NCBI GenBank assembly: GCA_017959005.1
Contig: JAGDBO010000019.1
Span: forward strand, 1-64,000
DNA length: 64,000 nt
Source of the DNA: Bacteroidales bacterium
GTDB taxonomy: Bacteria > Bacteroidota > Bacteroidia > Bacteroidales > UBA932
Direction: 5' to 3'
In this document: positions 1 to 8,343 of the stretch, one piece after another
Layout: each line of letters starts with the position of its first letter
How positions within the stretch are numbered: position 1 is the first letter of the stretch
The notes under the pieces: generated by a model
Seen by the model: only the letters and a program-made list of their open reading frames with translations
Database searches by the model: none
What the model was told of the DNA's origin: nothing
Position numbers and translations under genes: made by a program

Positions 1-1
1 T

Positions 2-970
2 ACTCTGCCGGAGAAATACAGGGTAAGACTGCCTAGTACTACAAGTGTCTTCTCAACAGACTATATATCAGAGGCTTCACCTACTACTGCCGTACAGCCG
101 TATAAACTACTGTACAACGGAAAAGAACTCCAGCTGATGGCGCAGACACCGCTGATTGACTACGGAGCAAGGCAGTACAACCCTGTCACTACCCGCTGGA
201 ACGCTCCGGACCCGCTTTGTGAAAAAGATATGAATCATTCTCCTTATTCATATTGTAAGAATAGTCCCATTGTCCTTGTTGATTTATTGGGATTAACGGA
301 TTATTATAACTTAAATGGTATCTTAGTAAGGCATATAGATGATAATTCTTCCGATAAATACTTACTTCTCACATACAAAGGAAAAATTATAAATAAAAAT
401 GGAACCGTTTTAGAAAAGGATAAAGATTTTATAGATGAGGTTATCCGAAATAACTACATGATAAAGAATCCAACTATTAAGGATATAGAAAGAATGAAAG
501 AATGTTATGAGAATTATATGGAAAGTGGTAATGAGTCTGGATATATACATGGCAGTCAAGGAACAATAACTGATTCATTCTCTGGTTCAAGTGAAGAAAT
601 TTCTTCTACTACCATAAATAAGTATGAGGAGAAACTCCTAAAAAGTGAAGAAATTGAATATCTAGCTCATACACACAAGAAAATTCCAGAAGAAAGTGAA
701 GTTGGAACCAGATCTGACGTCCCATCTGAACAAGATATTTCATTTGCCAAAGGCTCTAATAAAATTCATATAATTCTGGGGTATTATTATGAAAGGGCTA
801 TAACTATTAATGGAGAAGTTTCCATTGGCAAAGCTAAAGGCAGAAATGTTCAGTCGGTTGGTTTTTTCAATTCAGCTTCTAAAAAGGAAAAACCATTCTT
901 AATTGATGGAGGTGAAAAACATATTAAGTTTTCTGATTTTTCAAGAATTGTGAAAAGAATGAATAAATAA
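2..970 (+). CDS. RHS repeat-associated core protein, C-terminal part with JAB-like toxin tip (5' end outside window)
   Basis: The reading frame is open from the window edge, so this is the 3' end of a larger gene; the ATG at 137 is internal. The first ~80 residues carry the RHS-associated core signature (NGKE, then DYGARQYNP, then WNAPDPL, and SPYSYCKNSP), the conserved junction before a variable C-terminal tip. The tip is AT-rich and unlike the core. It contains an H-T-H at 668-676 and, after a short spacer, S-x-x-D at 725-736, preceded by acidic residues (EEIEYLA). This HxH...SxxD layout is that of JAMM/JAB metalloproteases and of the JAB-like toxin domain known in polymorphic toxins. I infer a secreted or contact-delivered RHS toxin whose tip is a metal-dependent peptidase. 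Core assignment is strong; tip assignment is moderate because the spacer is longer than in classical JAMM. Confidence 0.8.
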   Translation, partial: TLPEKYRVRLPSTTSVFSTDYISEASPTTAVQPYKLLYNGKELQLMAQTPLIDYGARQYNPVTTRWNAPDPLCEKDMNHSPYSYCKNSPIVLVDLLGLTDYYNLNGILVRHIDDNSSDKYLLLTYKGKIINKNGTVLEKDKDFIDEVIRNNYMIKNPTIKDIERMKECYENYMESGNESGYIHGSQGTITDSFSGSSEEISSTTINKYEEKLLKSEEIEYLAHTHKKIPEESEVGTRSDVPSEQDISFAKGSNKIHIILGYYYERAITINGEVSIGKAKGRNVQSVGFFNSASKKEKPFLIDGGEKHIKFSDFSRIVKRMNK

Positions 971-983
971 TAAAAGTTTTCTG

Positions 984-2012
984 ATGCAAAAGAGTATTCA
1001 TACTGGATCGATTATACTATTAATCATTGTATTTATCACAGGATGTAGTGCCTTCAACAAGTTTACGCACCGTTTTCGTTATTACCGTTATATAGACCCC
1101 TATTACCGTTTAGCCCCAATTGTAAAATCGGCATCAAATAATCAAAAAAGTAAGATATTTGTTTCTGAACCAGTTCTTTATTTTGCTGATGCAGATACTG
1201 TTTTCAATGATAAGTTGTTATATGCTGAACTACCATTAAATTTATTTCCAGTTGGTCATAATAAGTTTATTTCTTATTCTGAAGAATTAATTGACATACA
1301 TATCAGAGATTCAACAGAAAATAGCAATTCTATTTCTTTTGAATGTAGTGTTGATAATAAGTGGCCAAAATTTGAGCACATAGTCAAAATTGATCCTTAT
1401 GCAAAAGAGGGTATATGGTTATTCCCTTGGAGACATCATTACAAATTAGTCAATGAAGAATTTAAGATTTTCTTTTACAATATAAAGAGGTGTAATATAG
1501 ATAGTTATAATCAAATTATTAACTCACTGAAGATATTGGATGGACTAAATTATTATCAAATAAAAAAAATAGACAGACAAATTGAAAGAACCTGGAGGTT
1601 TAATGATCAATTGTTTAGACATAACGATGACTCATACTCACTTACTAAAATAGTTAAATCTACAAGACCTTCAATATACGATACTGATAATAAATCCAAC
1701 TTATTCACAATTGATAAAATTACCAAAGTAAGAGGAGACCTATACTTAATTGAAGCAACAAGAAATGATTCATTATTTCTTATTTTTAGTCAAGATGGAT
1801 TACAACATATTCTGGATAGTAAAATCATAAAGAAAGGTGGAGTTTATAGTATCAAACTCAAAAAACTCTATCCCGATGAATACCCTCAAAATAATGATAA
1901 CAAGCATATAAGTATTTATTTACAACGATATTTCTATGGATTAAAGGACAACCATCATATGGCATATAAAGCGCTAGACCTAAATGGATTACACCTAGAA
2001 ATAGCTGAATAA
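984..2012 (+). CDS. Lipoprotein of unknown function, candidate immunity protein
   Basis: 342 residues with a hydrophobic N-terminus ending in a lipobox (FITGC, Cys21), so probably anchored in a membrane. I do not recognise the mature part; it is rich in Lys, Asn, Tyr and Ile, with several aromatic stretches and no visible catalytic motif. It starts 13 bp after the RHS toxin stop on the same strand and shares its low GC content, which differs from the balanced composition after position 2247. By position, directly behind a polymorphic-toxin tip, it is the natural candidate for the cognate immunity protein. A lipoprotein would suit protection against a toxin acting in the periplasm or at the membrane. 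This role is inference from context only. Confidence 0.65.
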   Translation: MQKSIHTGSIILLIIVFITGCSAFNKFTHRFRYYRYIDPYYRLAPIVKSASNNQKSKIFVSEPVLYFADADTVFNDKLLYAELPLNLFPVGHNKFISYSEELIDIHIRDSTENSNSISFECSVDNKWPKFEHIVKIDPYAKEGIWLFPWRHHYKLVNEEFKIFFYNIKRCNIDSYNQIINSLKILDGLNYYQIKKIDRQIERTWRFNDQLFRHNDDSYSLTKIVKSTRPSIYDTDNKSNLFTIDKITKVRGDLYLIEATRNDSLFLIFSQDGLQHILDSKIIKKGGVYSIKLKKLYPDEYPQNNDNKHISIYLQRYFYGLKDNHHMAYKALDLNGLHLEIAE

Positions 2013-2072
2013 TAATATGTAAATACTGTAGACATATAATACATTTACCAACGGTTATTATTAAATAATGAT

Positions 2073-2240
2073 ATGAGTTTCAAAAGATTTATTTTTATCA
2101 TTCTTTTCTTTTCTAATACTATACTTTGGGGACAGGAAATAAAAAATTATAAACTGTTTCCACATAGGTATTGTAGTGGTCCCAGAAAAACGGACCACGG
2201 GTTAAGTTTATTAACCACAAGAACATGTGCTTATTTTTAA
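2073..2240 (+). pseudogene. Truncated secreted-protein ORF
   Basis: An ATG at 2073 opens a 55-codon frame starting with a clear signal peptide (MSFKRFIFIILFFSNTILWGQ). Only about 15 residues of mature protein follow before the frame enters a hairpin region and stops at 2238. It looks like the 5' end of an AT-rich secreted-protein gene cut off by a rearrangement around 2173-2200. It may be a second immunity-type gene of the RHS locus. A genuine tiny secreted peptide cannot be excluded. Confidence 0.4.
2176..2216. repeat. Two adjacent perfect inverted repeats
   Basis: GTGGTCC (2176-2182) pairs with GGACCAC (2192-2198), and GGTTAA (2200-2205) pairs with TTAACC (2211-2216). They lie exactly where the truncated secreted ORF loses its sense, just past the left accessory region. 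They could act as a transcription stop between the toxin locus and the convergent minus-strand gene string, or be the leftover end of a mobile element. No T-run follows the first stem. Confidence 0.55.
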
Positions 2241-2246
2241 GTTATT

Positions 2247-3005
2247 TTAGTAAAGCGTATCTGCCTTGGCAAAATCTGTGATGAAGGAGACAATCTCTTT
2301 CATGGCGGCTTGGATGTAGCGTTTTCCTTTCTCTGCGGTGGCTTTCTTTGGGTTACCTACTCCGGTGTCTTTGGTTGTGTATTTCCAGTCTCTTGGAGCC
2401 CAGGCAACTTTTGTATTCAGTCCTTTGATTTTAAAGTCTTTATGTTTGCCGTCACCTGCCGCTTTGAGGTTGACCAGTTCCGGATAGTAATGCATCATTA
2501 CAGAGGTTTCCTGCTCTCCGCCGTGGTCATCAATCTTCTCCTCAAAGAAATCTTTGAGAGGAAGAATTGAGAACCAGGCAACAACCGTAATCATAAAACC
2601 TGGGTTCTTGATCATTATGTCTCGGATCATCCCCTTGAAGTTATTGCCACCGTGGCCGTTCATAATCAGGAGCTTGTTGATGCCCTGCTTTTTCAGGGAA
2701 GCCACAATGTCTTCAAGGACAGCTATCTGAGTTCTCTGAGAAGTGTGTATGCAGAACGGAAGTTCTATCTGGCCCGGATTCTGGCTGCCGAGAGGAATTC
2801 CAGGAAGCACCATTGCATTTACCCCCTTCTTTGAAACCTTTTCTGCCGCCTCAAATGCAACTGCTTGTGCGTGAAGCATATCTGTGCAATATGGAAGATG
2901 GTAGTTGTGAGGTTCGCAACTTCCCCACGGCAAAATGGCAAGATGGTAATGCTTCTTTTTTACATCACCCCATCTTGCCGCAGTTATGTCAAATTTGGAA
3001 TACAT
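2247..3005 (-). CDS. Creatininase-family amidohydrolase
   Basis: 252 residues, full family length. Metal-site motifs are all present: LPWGSCEPH (Glu31, His33), then YCTD (Asp42), NGHGGN, and DDHGGEQETS. The family is a Zn/Mn-dependent hydrolase group that opens cyclic or linear amides (creatinine, formamido-pyrimidines, mycofactocin peptide), so the substrate cannot be read from family alone. It is the last gene of the minus-strand string that starts with murQ-type functions and follows the SIS gene by 11 bp. That placement suggests an amide-bond hydrolysis step on an amino-sugar or muropeptide-derived compound, which is inference. There is no signal peptide, so it should be cytoplasmic. Confidence 0.85.
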   Translation of the reverse strand: MYSKFDITAARWGDVKKKHYHLAILPWGSCEPHNYHLPYCTDMLHAQAVAFEAAEKVSKKGVNAMVLPGIPLGSQNPGQIELPFCIHTSQRTQIAVLEDIVASLKKQGINKLLIMNGHGGNNFKGMIRDIMIKNPGFMITVVAWFSILPLKDFFEEKIDDHGGEQETSVMMHYYPELVNLKAAGDGKHKDFKIKGLNTKVAWAPRDWKYTTKDTGVGNPKKATAEKGKRYIQAAMKEIVSFITDFAKADTLY

Positions 3006-3016
3006 CTCTTTGATTA

Positions 3017-3778
3017 TTAAACGCCTGCAACTCTCTTTTTGTACTCAACAAGGCAGGCATCCAGTCTCTCATGAGCGGTGGTGTCTCCCGGAACGTTGTG
3101 AGATGGATGGATATAGAGTTTAACTCCGCGATCTGCCAGTATCTCAGCAACAGTACACATTGTCATCCAAACGGTTGTAACAAAAGCCATTGTGGAGAGA
3201 GGACCAATCTTATCCTGATGGTTCTTAAGATCTACGGATGCATCCTGCAGAGGGCAGCAGCTGTCCACTACATAGTCTGCAATCTGGAAGAGGTTCTTTC
3301 CGCAAGAGTGACGCGGAACCTTTGCACCGGTCTGACTTGCTGAACCGTAAGCAATTACCTTCATACCTCTCTTCTGTGCCTCAAGAGCAACGTCAATGTT
3401 AACGGCGTTGATTCCGGTGTGTGAGAAGAGCCATACAAGGTCATCCTTGTGGAAGTTCCAGCTGCTCATGATTGCCTTGCCGTAACCCTCTGCTCTCTCA
3501 AGCCAAAGGAACTGATTTATACCCATTTCACCGGTGATATGGGTAAAGAATGTAAGAGGAAGTTCACAGAGAGGATGGAACCCTACAAAGCCTCCGATTC
3601 TCGGATACATCTCCTCAATTGGAAGGTTGGCGTGACCGCAGCCGAATGTATGAACAAGGTGGCCTGCCTGAAGGCAGTCTGCCATAACGGTTGCAACTTT
3701 CTTAATCTGTTCCATCTGTGTGGACTCTATCTGATCCATAACGCTTATAGCGTTCTTTTTCCATTGATTAGCTAACAT
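3017..3778 (-). CDS. SIS-domain phosphosugar-binding protein (UPF0309-like)
   Basis: 253 residues, cytoplasmic. The sequence follows the UPF0309/SIS pattern: an N-terminal helical segment, FGCGHANLPIEEMYPRIGG as the first phosphosugar loop, WLFSHTGINAVNIDVALEA as the Ser/Thr-rich second loop, and KVIAYGS. SIS domains bind phosphorylated aldoses or ketoses and act as isomerases, etherases or regulators. This subgroup has no firmly known reaction. It lies between two MFS genes and the creatininase, 11-18 bp apart on each side, so co-transcription is very likely. A role in phospho-amino-sugar handling downstream of MurQ fits the context but is unproven. Confidence 0.8.
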   Translation of the reverse strand: MLANQWKKNAISVMDQIESTQMEQIKKVATVMADCLQAGHLVHTFGCGHANLPIEEMYPRIGGFVGFHPLCELPLTFFTHITGEMGINQFLWLERAEGYGKAIMSSWNFHKDDLVWLFSHTGINAVNIDVALEAQKRGMKVIAYGSASQTGAKVPRHSCGKNLFQIADYVVDSCCPLQDASVDLKNHQDKIGPLSTMAFVTTVWMTMCTVAEILADRGVKLYIHPSHNVPGDTTAHERLDACLVEYKKRVAGV

Positions 3779-3796
3779 TGTATTGAGTTTTAAAAG

Positions 3797-4966
3797 TTAT
3801 TCTTTGTTGTTAAGTCTCTTGCAGGCTGCGGTGGCAATTGGAGCAATTATGAGAACTGCAGCAATCATTGCAACTAAAACTATCGGGAAGAAGAGAAATG
3901 AATTGGAGTTGAACATCTTTCCTACAAGGAAGTTGCCAAGGAACTGACCGCAGAGTGCAATGAAGATTGCAGCGGAGAAGGCTGAGCCGCTCATTTTGCG
4001 GAAGACTCCTCCCAAATGGCTGAGCATCACAGGGTAAGTGGCGCCAACGCCAAAGCCTATCAGAGCCATTGCACTCCATACAGTTGCTGCGGAGTTGGAG
4101 AAGAAATAGATCATTCCAACGCCTATTGCTGCAATTATCATATAGACGGTGAGCACCGCCATATCTTTCATCTTCTTTAAAAAGGAACTCAGGGCAAACC
4201 TTCCAATCATCATACCCACTGTAAACCAGGTAAGTGAGAGGATGGCGCTACTTTCTGCAAGGTTGCCGGCCCTTGTAAGATAGGATGTTGTGTAACTTCC
4301 GCTGGTTCCCTCAAAGCCGCTCTGGAAGAAGAGCGTAAAGGCTACAAGCAGCAGAGCCGGAGAGAGAAACATCTTTGTGTAGTCCTTTGTTGTTGGCTTA
4401 TCCTCTTTAACCTCTGCAAGTTTTGCCTTAGGAAATCTTATGATAATGAAATAGATAACAGAGGCAAGCATAAGCGAGGCAAATATAAAGAGCGGAATCT
4501 TGTAGTCCGTTATAAAGTAACAGGCCAGTGTCCAGAGCATTGCCCCTATGCAGTAGCAGGCACCCAGAACGCTCATCTTACGACCACGCTTGGTATCATC
4601 ATAAATATCTGATACAATGGCGTTTGTTTCACCGTTGAGCACGCCGCCGCCAAGTCCTACGCAGAATATACCCGCAATAAGAACCTTCATATCAACGGAA
4701 TATGCAAGGCAGATAAGGCCCGCCATCATAATGACGGCACTTATGGTAAGGAGCCATTTGTAACCGTAACGGTCCATGATAGGGCCAAAGAGAACGGTAC
4801 CCAGAATGATACCTACGGACATATACTTTGGCAGTCCAATTGCCTCAGGAACAGCCTTTACCAGAGGAGGCAAAATTGCACCCAGAGAGAGCATTGCAAC
4901 TCCGAAGAATGCAATTCCCAGGCAAGCGGCCAGGTTCACTTTTTCTGTAGAATAGTTATTTGTCAT
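3797..4966 (-). CDS. Major facilitator superfamily transporter
   Basis: 389 residues with about 12 hydrophobic segments and the MFS loop signature between TM2 and TM3 (LFGPIMDRYGYKW). It is homologous to the upstream gene: both share VLNGETNAI/VLNSETIAI followed by SDIYxDxKRG, so the pair arose by duplication. The start codon overlaps the stop of the upstream MFS gene by 4 bp (ATGA), indicating translational coupling. Substrate is unknown; within this gene string a peptidoglycan sugar, muropeptide or small peptide is plausible. Confidence 0.85.
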   Translation of the reverse strand: MTNNYSTEKVNLAACLGIAFFGVAMLSLGAILPPLVKAVPEAIGLPKYMSVGIILGTVLFGPIMDRYGYKWLLTISAVIMMAGLICLAYSVDMKVLIAGIFCVGLGGGVLNGETNAIVSDIYDDTKRGRKMSVLGACYCIGAMLWTLACYFITDYKIPLFIFASLMLASVIYFIIIRFPKAKLAEVKEDKPTTKDYTKMFLSPALLLVAFTLFFQSGFEGTSGSYTTSYLTRAGNLAESSAILSLTWFTVGMMIGRFALSSFLKKMKDMAVLTVYMIIAAIGVGMIYFFSNSAATVWSAMALIGFGVGATYPVMLSHLGGVFRKMSGSAFSAAIFIALCGQFLGNFLVGKMFNSNSFLFFPIVLVAMIAAVLIIAPIATAACKRLNNKE

Positions 4967-6168
4967 AAATCCAACTTCTTTTCTTTAGTTTTGGATGTAA
5001 GTTTTGCCACGCCGGAAAGGTGCATTACTACCAATATGATAACTATGCACATAATGATTGGGAATATGTGGAATGTTCCCCTCTCAAGTCTCTCAGGCAT
5101 AAAGAGTTTGCCAACAAGGAAGTTGCCCAGAAGCATACCTATCTGCGCCACAACCACTGCTAGTGAGACTGCAATGCCAGAGTATTTTTTAAAGACCTCT
5201 CCCAGGTAACTGAATACAACCGGTGCAGTTACTCCGGTTCCGAATCCTATGAAAGTCATTGAGAGAAAGGCACCCAGAATGCTGCCCGGCATCAGATACT
5301 GAATAAGTGCACCTGCAAAAGCAATAGCCATAAAGAGATAGAGAGATATCTTATTGCCCCCTATCTTCATACAGAGAGGAAGAGTGAACCTTCCCACAGC
5401 CATACCAACCGTCATGAAGATAAGAGCGGTAAGAGCCATATTAAGCCCTATTCCGTTCTCCGAGTTAACGTAGTAAGAGGTTGAGTAGTTGGCGCTTATA
5501 GCTTCCAAAATGCCCTGGAAAAAGAGCATGCTGCAAACTGCAACCAAAAGAGGATATTTAAGGAGGGTAAAGGATTTCAGAATGGATGAACCCTCATCCT
5601 TGGAAAGCTTTGCTTTAGGGAACTTTATAAAGACAAAGCAGAATGATAGAAATGCTATGACAGCTGCGGATGTCTTCATAGGAAGAGTGTAATCATTCAC
5701 CAAAACTCTGCAGAGAATAGTCCACAGAAGTGAGCCAACACAGTATGACGCTCCCAAAATACTGAGCATGGCACCGCGCTTATCATCTCCGTAAATATCT
5801 GAAATAATGGCTATTGTTTCACTATTTAACACACCTCCGCCAGCTCCTATCAAAAAAGTGGAGAGATATAAAGCGGTAGAAGTTGTGCAATAGATGAAAC
5901 CTGCCAATCCTATGGCAAGAGAGGCGGCACTTAGGATAAGCAGCCACTTGTAACCGTAGCGGTCCATTACCGTTCCGCAGATAAGAGTGCCAGCAATTAT
6001 ACCCAGAGTAAGCACCCACGGGAAGTTGTCTGCTCCCGCAATGCTCTCTCTTACAACGGGAAGCATAGCTCCCCAGAAGAACATGGTAACTCCAAAGAAG
6101 GCGCAGCCCATGCAGGCTGCAAAGGCTACCAATGGTCTGGAGTAATTATTTATTCTGTTTTCAGCCAT
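4963..6168 (-). CDS. Major facilitator superfamily transporter (paralogue)
   Basis: 401 residues, about 12 membrane segments, with the MFS loop GTVMDRYGYKW and the paired motif VLNSETIAIISDIYGDDKRG. It overlaps the upstream S9 peptidase gene by 19 bp and the downstream paralogue by 4 bp. Two adjacent related carriers may form a hetero-oligomer or have diverged in substrate. Extensive sequence drift between them (membrane segments differ, loops conserved) suggests an old duplication. Confidence 0.85.
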   Translation of the reverse strand: MAENRINNYSRPLVAFAACMGCAFFGVTMFFWGAMLPVVRESIAGADNFPWVLTLGIIAGTLICGTVMDRYGYKWLLILSAASLAIGLAGFIYCTTSTALYLSTFLIGAGGGVLNSETIAIISDIYGDDKRGAMLSILGASYCVGSLLWTILCRVLVNDYTLPMKTSAAVIAFLSFCFVFIKFPKAKLSKDEGSSILKSFTLLKYPLLVAVCSMLFFQGILEAISANYSTSYYVNSENGIGLNMALTALIFMTVGMAVGRFTLPLCMKIGGNKISLYLFMAIAFAGALIQYLMPGSILGAFLSMTFIGFGTGVTAPVVFSYLGEVFKKYSGIAVSLAVVVAQIGMLLGNFLVGKLFMPERLERGTFHIFPIIMCIVIILVVMHLSGVAKLTSKTKEKKLDL

Positions 6169-8324
6169 TTATCTAACCATTCAAAGAATGTCCTCTGCCA
6201 GAGAATACCGTTCTGAGGTTTCAGAACCCAGTGATTCTCATTAGGATAGAGCAGCAGTTCTGCAGGTATGCCTCTGAGGATTGCAGCGTTGAATGCGCTC
6301 TCTCCCTGGGAAGCAAGTATTCTGTAATCCTTCTCTCCGTGGATACAGAGAATTGGGGTATCCCACTTATCTACATACATGTGAGGAGAGTGAGCAAATG
6401 TGTTCTGTGCAGTTGAAAGATCTTTTCTCCAGAATGCTCCTCCAAGATCCCAGTTGGCAAACCACATCTCCTCAGTCTCAACATATTGCTGCATCTCATT
6501 GAAGATACCGTCATGGGCAATGAATGCCTTAAAACGCTTCTCATGATTTCCGGCTAGCCAGTAAACGGAGAATCCTCCAAAACTTGCACCAACGCATCCA
6601 AGATGCTCTCTGTCTACGTATGGTTCCTTTGTAATATCATCAATAGCAGAGAGATAGTCCTTCATGCACTGTCCTGCGTAATCTCCGCTTATCTCCTCCA
6701 GCCACTCCATTCCAAAGCCCGGAAGACCTCTTCTGTTAGGAGCAATGATGATGTAACCGTTGGCCGCCATTATCTGGAAGTTCCATCTGTAACTCCAGAA
6801 CTGGCTTACAGGAGACTGAGGTCCGCCCTCGCAGAAAAGAAGTGTAGGATACTTCTTAGAAGGGTCAAAATGAGGAGGATAGATAACCCAGCTGAGCATC
6901 TGCTTGCCGTCTGTTGTCTTTGTCCAGCGCTCCTCAACCTTACCCGGTGTGAGGCAGTCCAATATGTGTTTGTTCTCAAATGAGAGCTGAGTTGCCTGGC
7001 CGTTGTTTAGATCTACAGAGTAGATATCATCAGGAACAGATATGGAGTGACGCTTTGCAATTATGCTTCCGTCTGCCATTCCCAGTGAGGCGTAATCATG
7101 AGCACCCTCAGTAAGAGCGCAAACCTCACCGCTCAGGTTAGTTCTCCAGATTTGAGTTGTGCCGTGCCAAACTCCTAAGAAATAAAGAGTTGCATCATCT
7201 GCCCAAATGTAGTCATCTACACCGCTCTCAAAGGACTCGGTCACATATTTTTTCTCCTTTGTTACGGTATCTAGAACGCAGAGACGGTTGCGGTCACTCT
7301 CATAACCGTCTCTTTCCATACTGAGCCAGCTTACATATCTTCCGCTAGGAGAGTAAGAAGGGTTGGTGTCATAACCCATATTCTCATCCTTCTCCGTCTT
7401 GTTAACATCCTGGAACTGAAGTGACTCGTCATATCTTACCTTTGGTCTAACATAACCCTCGCTTTTGCAAAGGTTTACTGTCTTGCCGCTCTCAAGGTTA
7501 TACTCGTAGATATCTGAATCTGTAGAGACAGCATAATCCAATCCTGTCATCTTCTTGCAGGAGTAAGCAATCTTCTTGCTGTCCGGACTCCAGGCAATCT
7601 GCTCCTCTCCGCCAAAAGGTTTTGAAGGGCACTCATATGGTTCTCCCTCTAGAATGTCTTTAATATTGGAGAATGTAGTGCCATCAAAATCAGCAATAAA
7701 CGGGTGCGGGATTGTCTCAACCCACTCGTCCCAATGCTTGTGCATTGCATCCGTAATAATCTTTCCGGTTGTAAGAGGAAGGTCTGCATACTTATCCTTT
7801 CCGTTTACAACTGAGCCGTTGTAAGGAATCTGAGAAATCAGAACCATCTTCTTCCCGTCCGGAGAGACCAGAAAGGCCTCTACCTCAAGATTTTCAGAAC
7901 CGGTAACCCTCTTTGCTCCGCTGCCGTCCGTCTCCATTACCCAAACTGAGGATGTGCCATCCTCTGCAGAGAGGTAGGCTATCTTCTCTCCAAAGTTGAG
8001 CCATACTGGAGAGTACTGGCTCTTAGCAGTCTTTGTAAGGACTTTATTATCAGAGCCGTCTGAGTTCATCATACAGATTACGGAGTGGCTCTTGTTCTCC
8101 TTTACGCTAAAGTATGTTACGGTGTAAAGAATCTTTTTTCCATCCGGGGAGACCTGAACTCCGCCAATTCTACCCATTGCCCAAAGAGCCTCCGGAGTCA
8201 TAAGGTCACTTTGAAGAGTAACCTCCTGTCTTCCTATATACTCTTTAGGGTCATCGTTCTTAGAGTTACATGATACACAAGCTATTGCAGAAGCGATCAT
8301 TGCTATTACGGTTAATTTTTTCAT
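6150..8324 (-). CDS. S9-family prolyl-oligopeptidase-like lipoprotein peptidase
   Basis: 724 residues. The N-terminus is a lipoprotein signal with lipobox CVSC before NSKND, so it is exported and lipid-anchored. Residues ~40-450 form the TolB/PD40-type beta-propeller (repeats such as VSPDGKKILY, WSPDSKKIAY, YSPSGRYVSW). The C-terminal alpha/beta-hydrolase carries the triad: Ser581 in GASFGG, Asp666 in GEKDYR, His698 in NENHW. The family cleaves short peptides, often dipeptidyl or acyl-peptides. In this gene string it would trim periplasmic peptides, perhaps stems released from muropeptides, before import by the neighbouring carriers; that is inference. It overlaps the following MFS gene by 19 bp. 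Confidence 0.9.
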   Translation of the reverse strand: MKKLTVIAMIASAIACVSCNSKNDDPKEYIGRQEVTLQSDLMTPEALWAMGRIGGVQVSPDGKKILYTVTYFSVKENKSHSVICMMNSDGSDNKVLTKTAKSQYSPVWLNFGEKIAYLSAEDGTSSVWVMETDGSGAKRVTGSENLEVEAFLVSPDGKKMVLISQIPYNGSVVNGKDKYADLPLTTGKIITDAMHKHWDEWVETIPHPFIADFDGTTFSNIKDILEGEPYECPSKPFGGEEQIAWSPDSKKIAYSCKKMTGLDYAVSTDSDIYEYNLESGKTVNLCKSEGYVRPKVRYDESLQFQDVNKTEKDENMGYDTNPSYSPSGRYVSWLSMERDGYESDRNRLCVLDTVTKEKKYVTESFESGVDDYIWADDATLYFLGVWHGTTQIWRTNLSGEVCALTEGAHDYASLGMADGSIIAKRHSISVPDDIYSVDLNNGQATQLSFENKHILDCLTPGKVEERWTKTTDGKQMLSWVIYPPHFDPSKKYPTLLFCEGGPQSPVSQFWSYRWNFQIMAANGYIIIAPNRRGLPGFGMEWLEEISGDYAGQCMKDYLSAIDDITKEPYVDREHLGCVGASFGGFSVYWLAGNHEKRFKAFIAHDGIFNEMQQYVETEEMWFANWDLGGAFWRKDLSTAQNTFAHSPHMYVDKWDTPILCIHGEKDYRILASQGESAFNAAILRGIPAELLLYPNENHWVLKPQNGILWQRTFFEWLDKWLKTE

Positions 8325-8343
8325 ATATCTGTTATTACTTTTT

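Noticed and set aside
6231..8273. Several plus-strand frames of 60-126 codons opposite the S9 peptidase
   Set aside because: They are shadows of a well-supported peptidase and have no family motifs or promoters.
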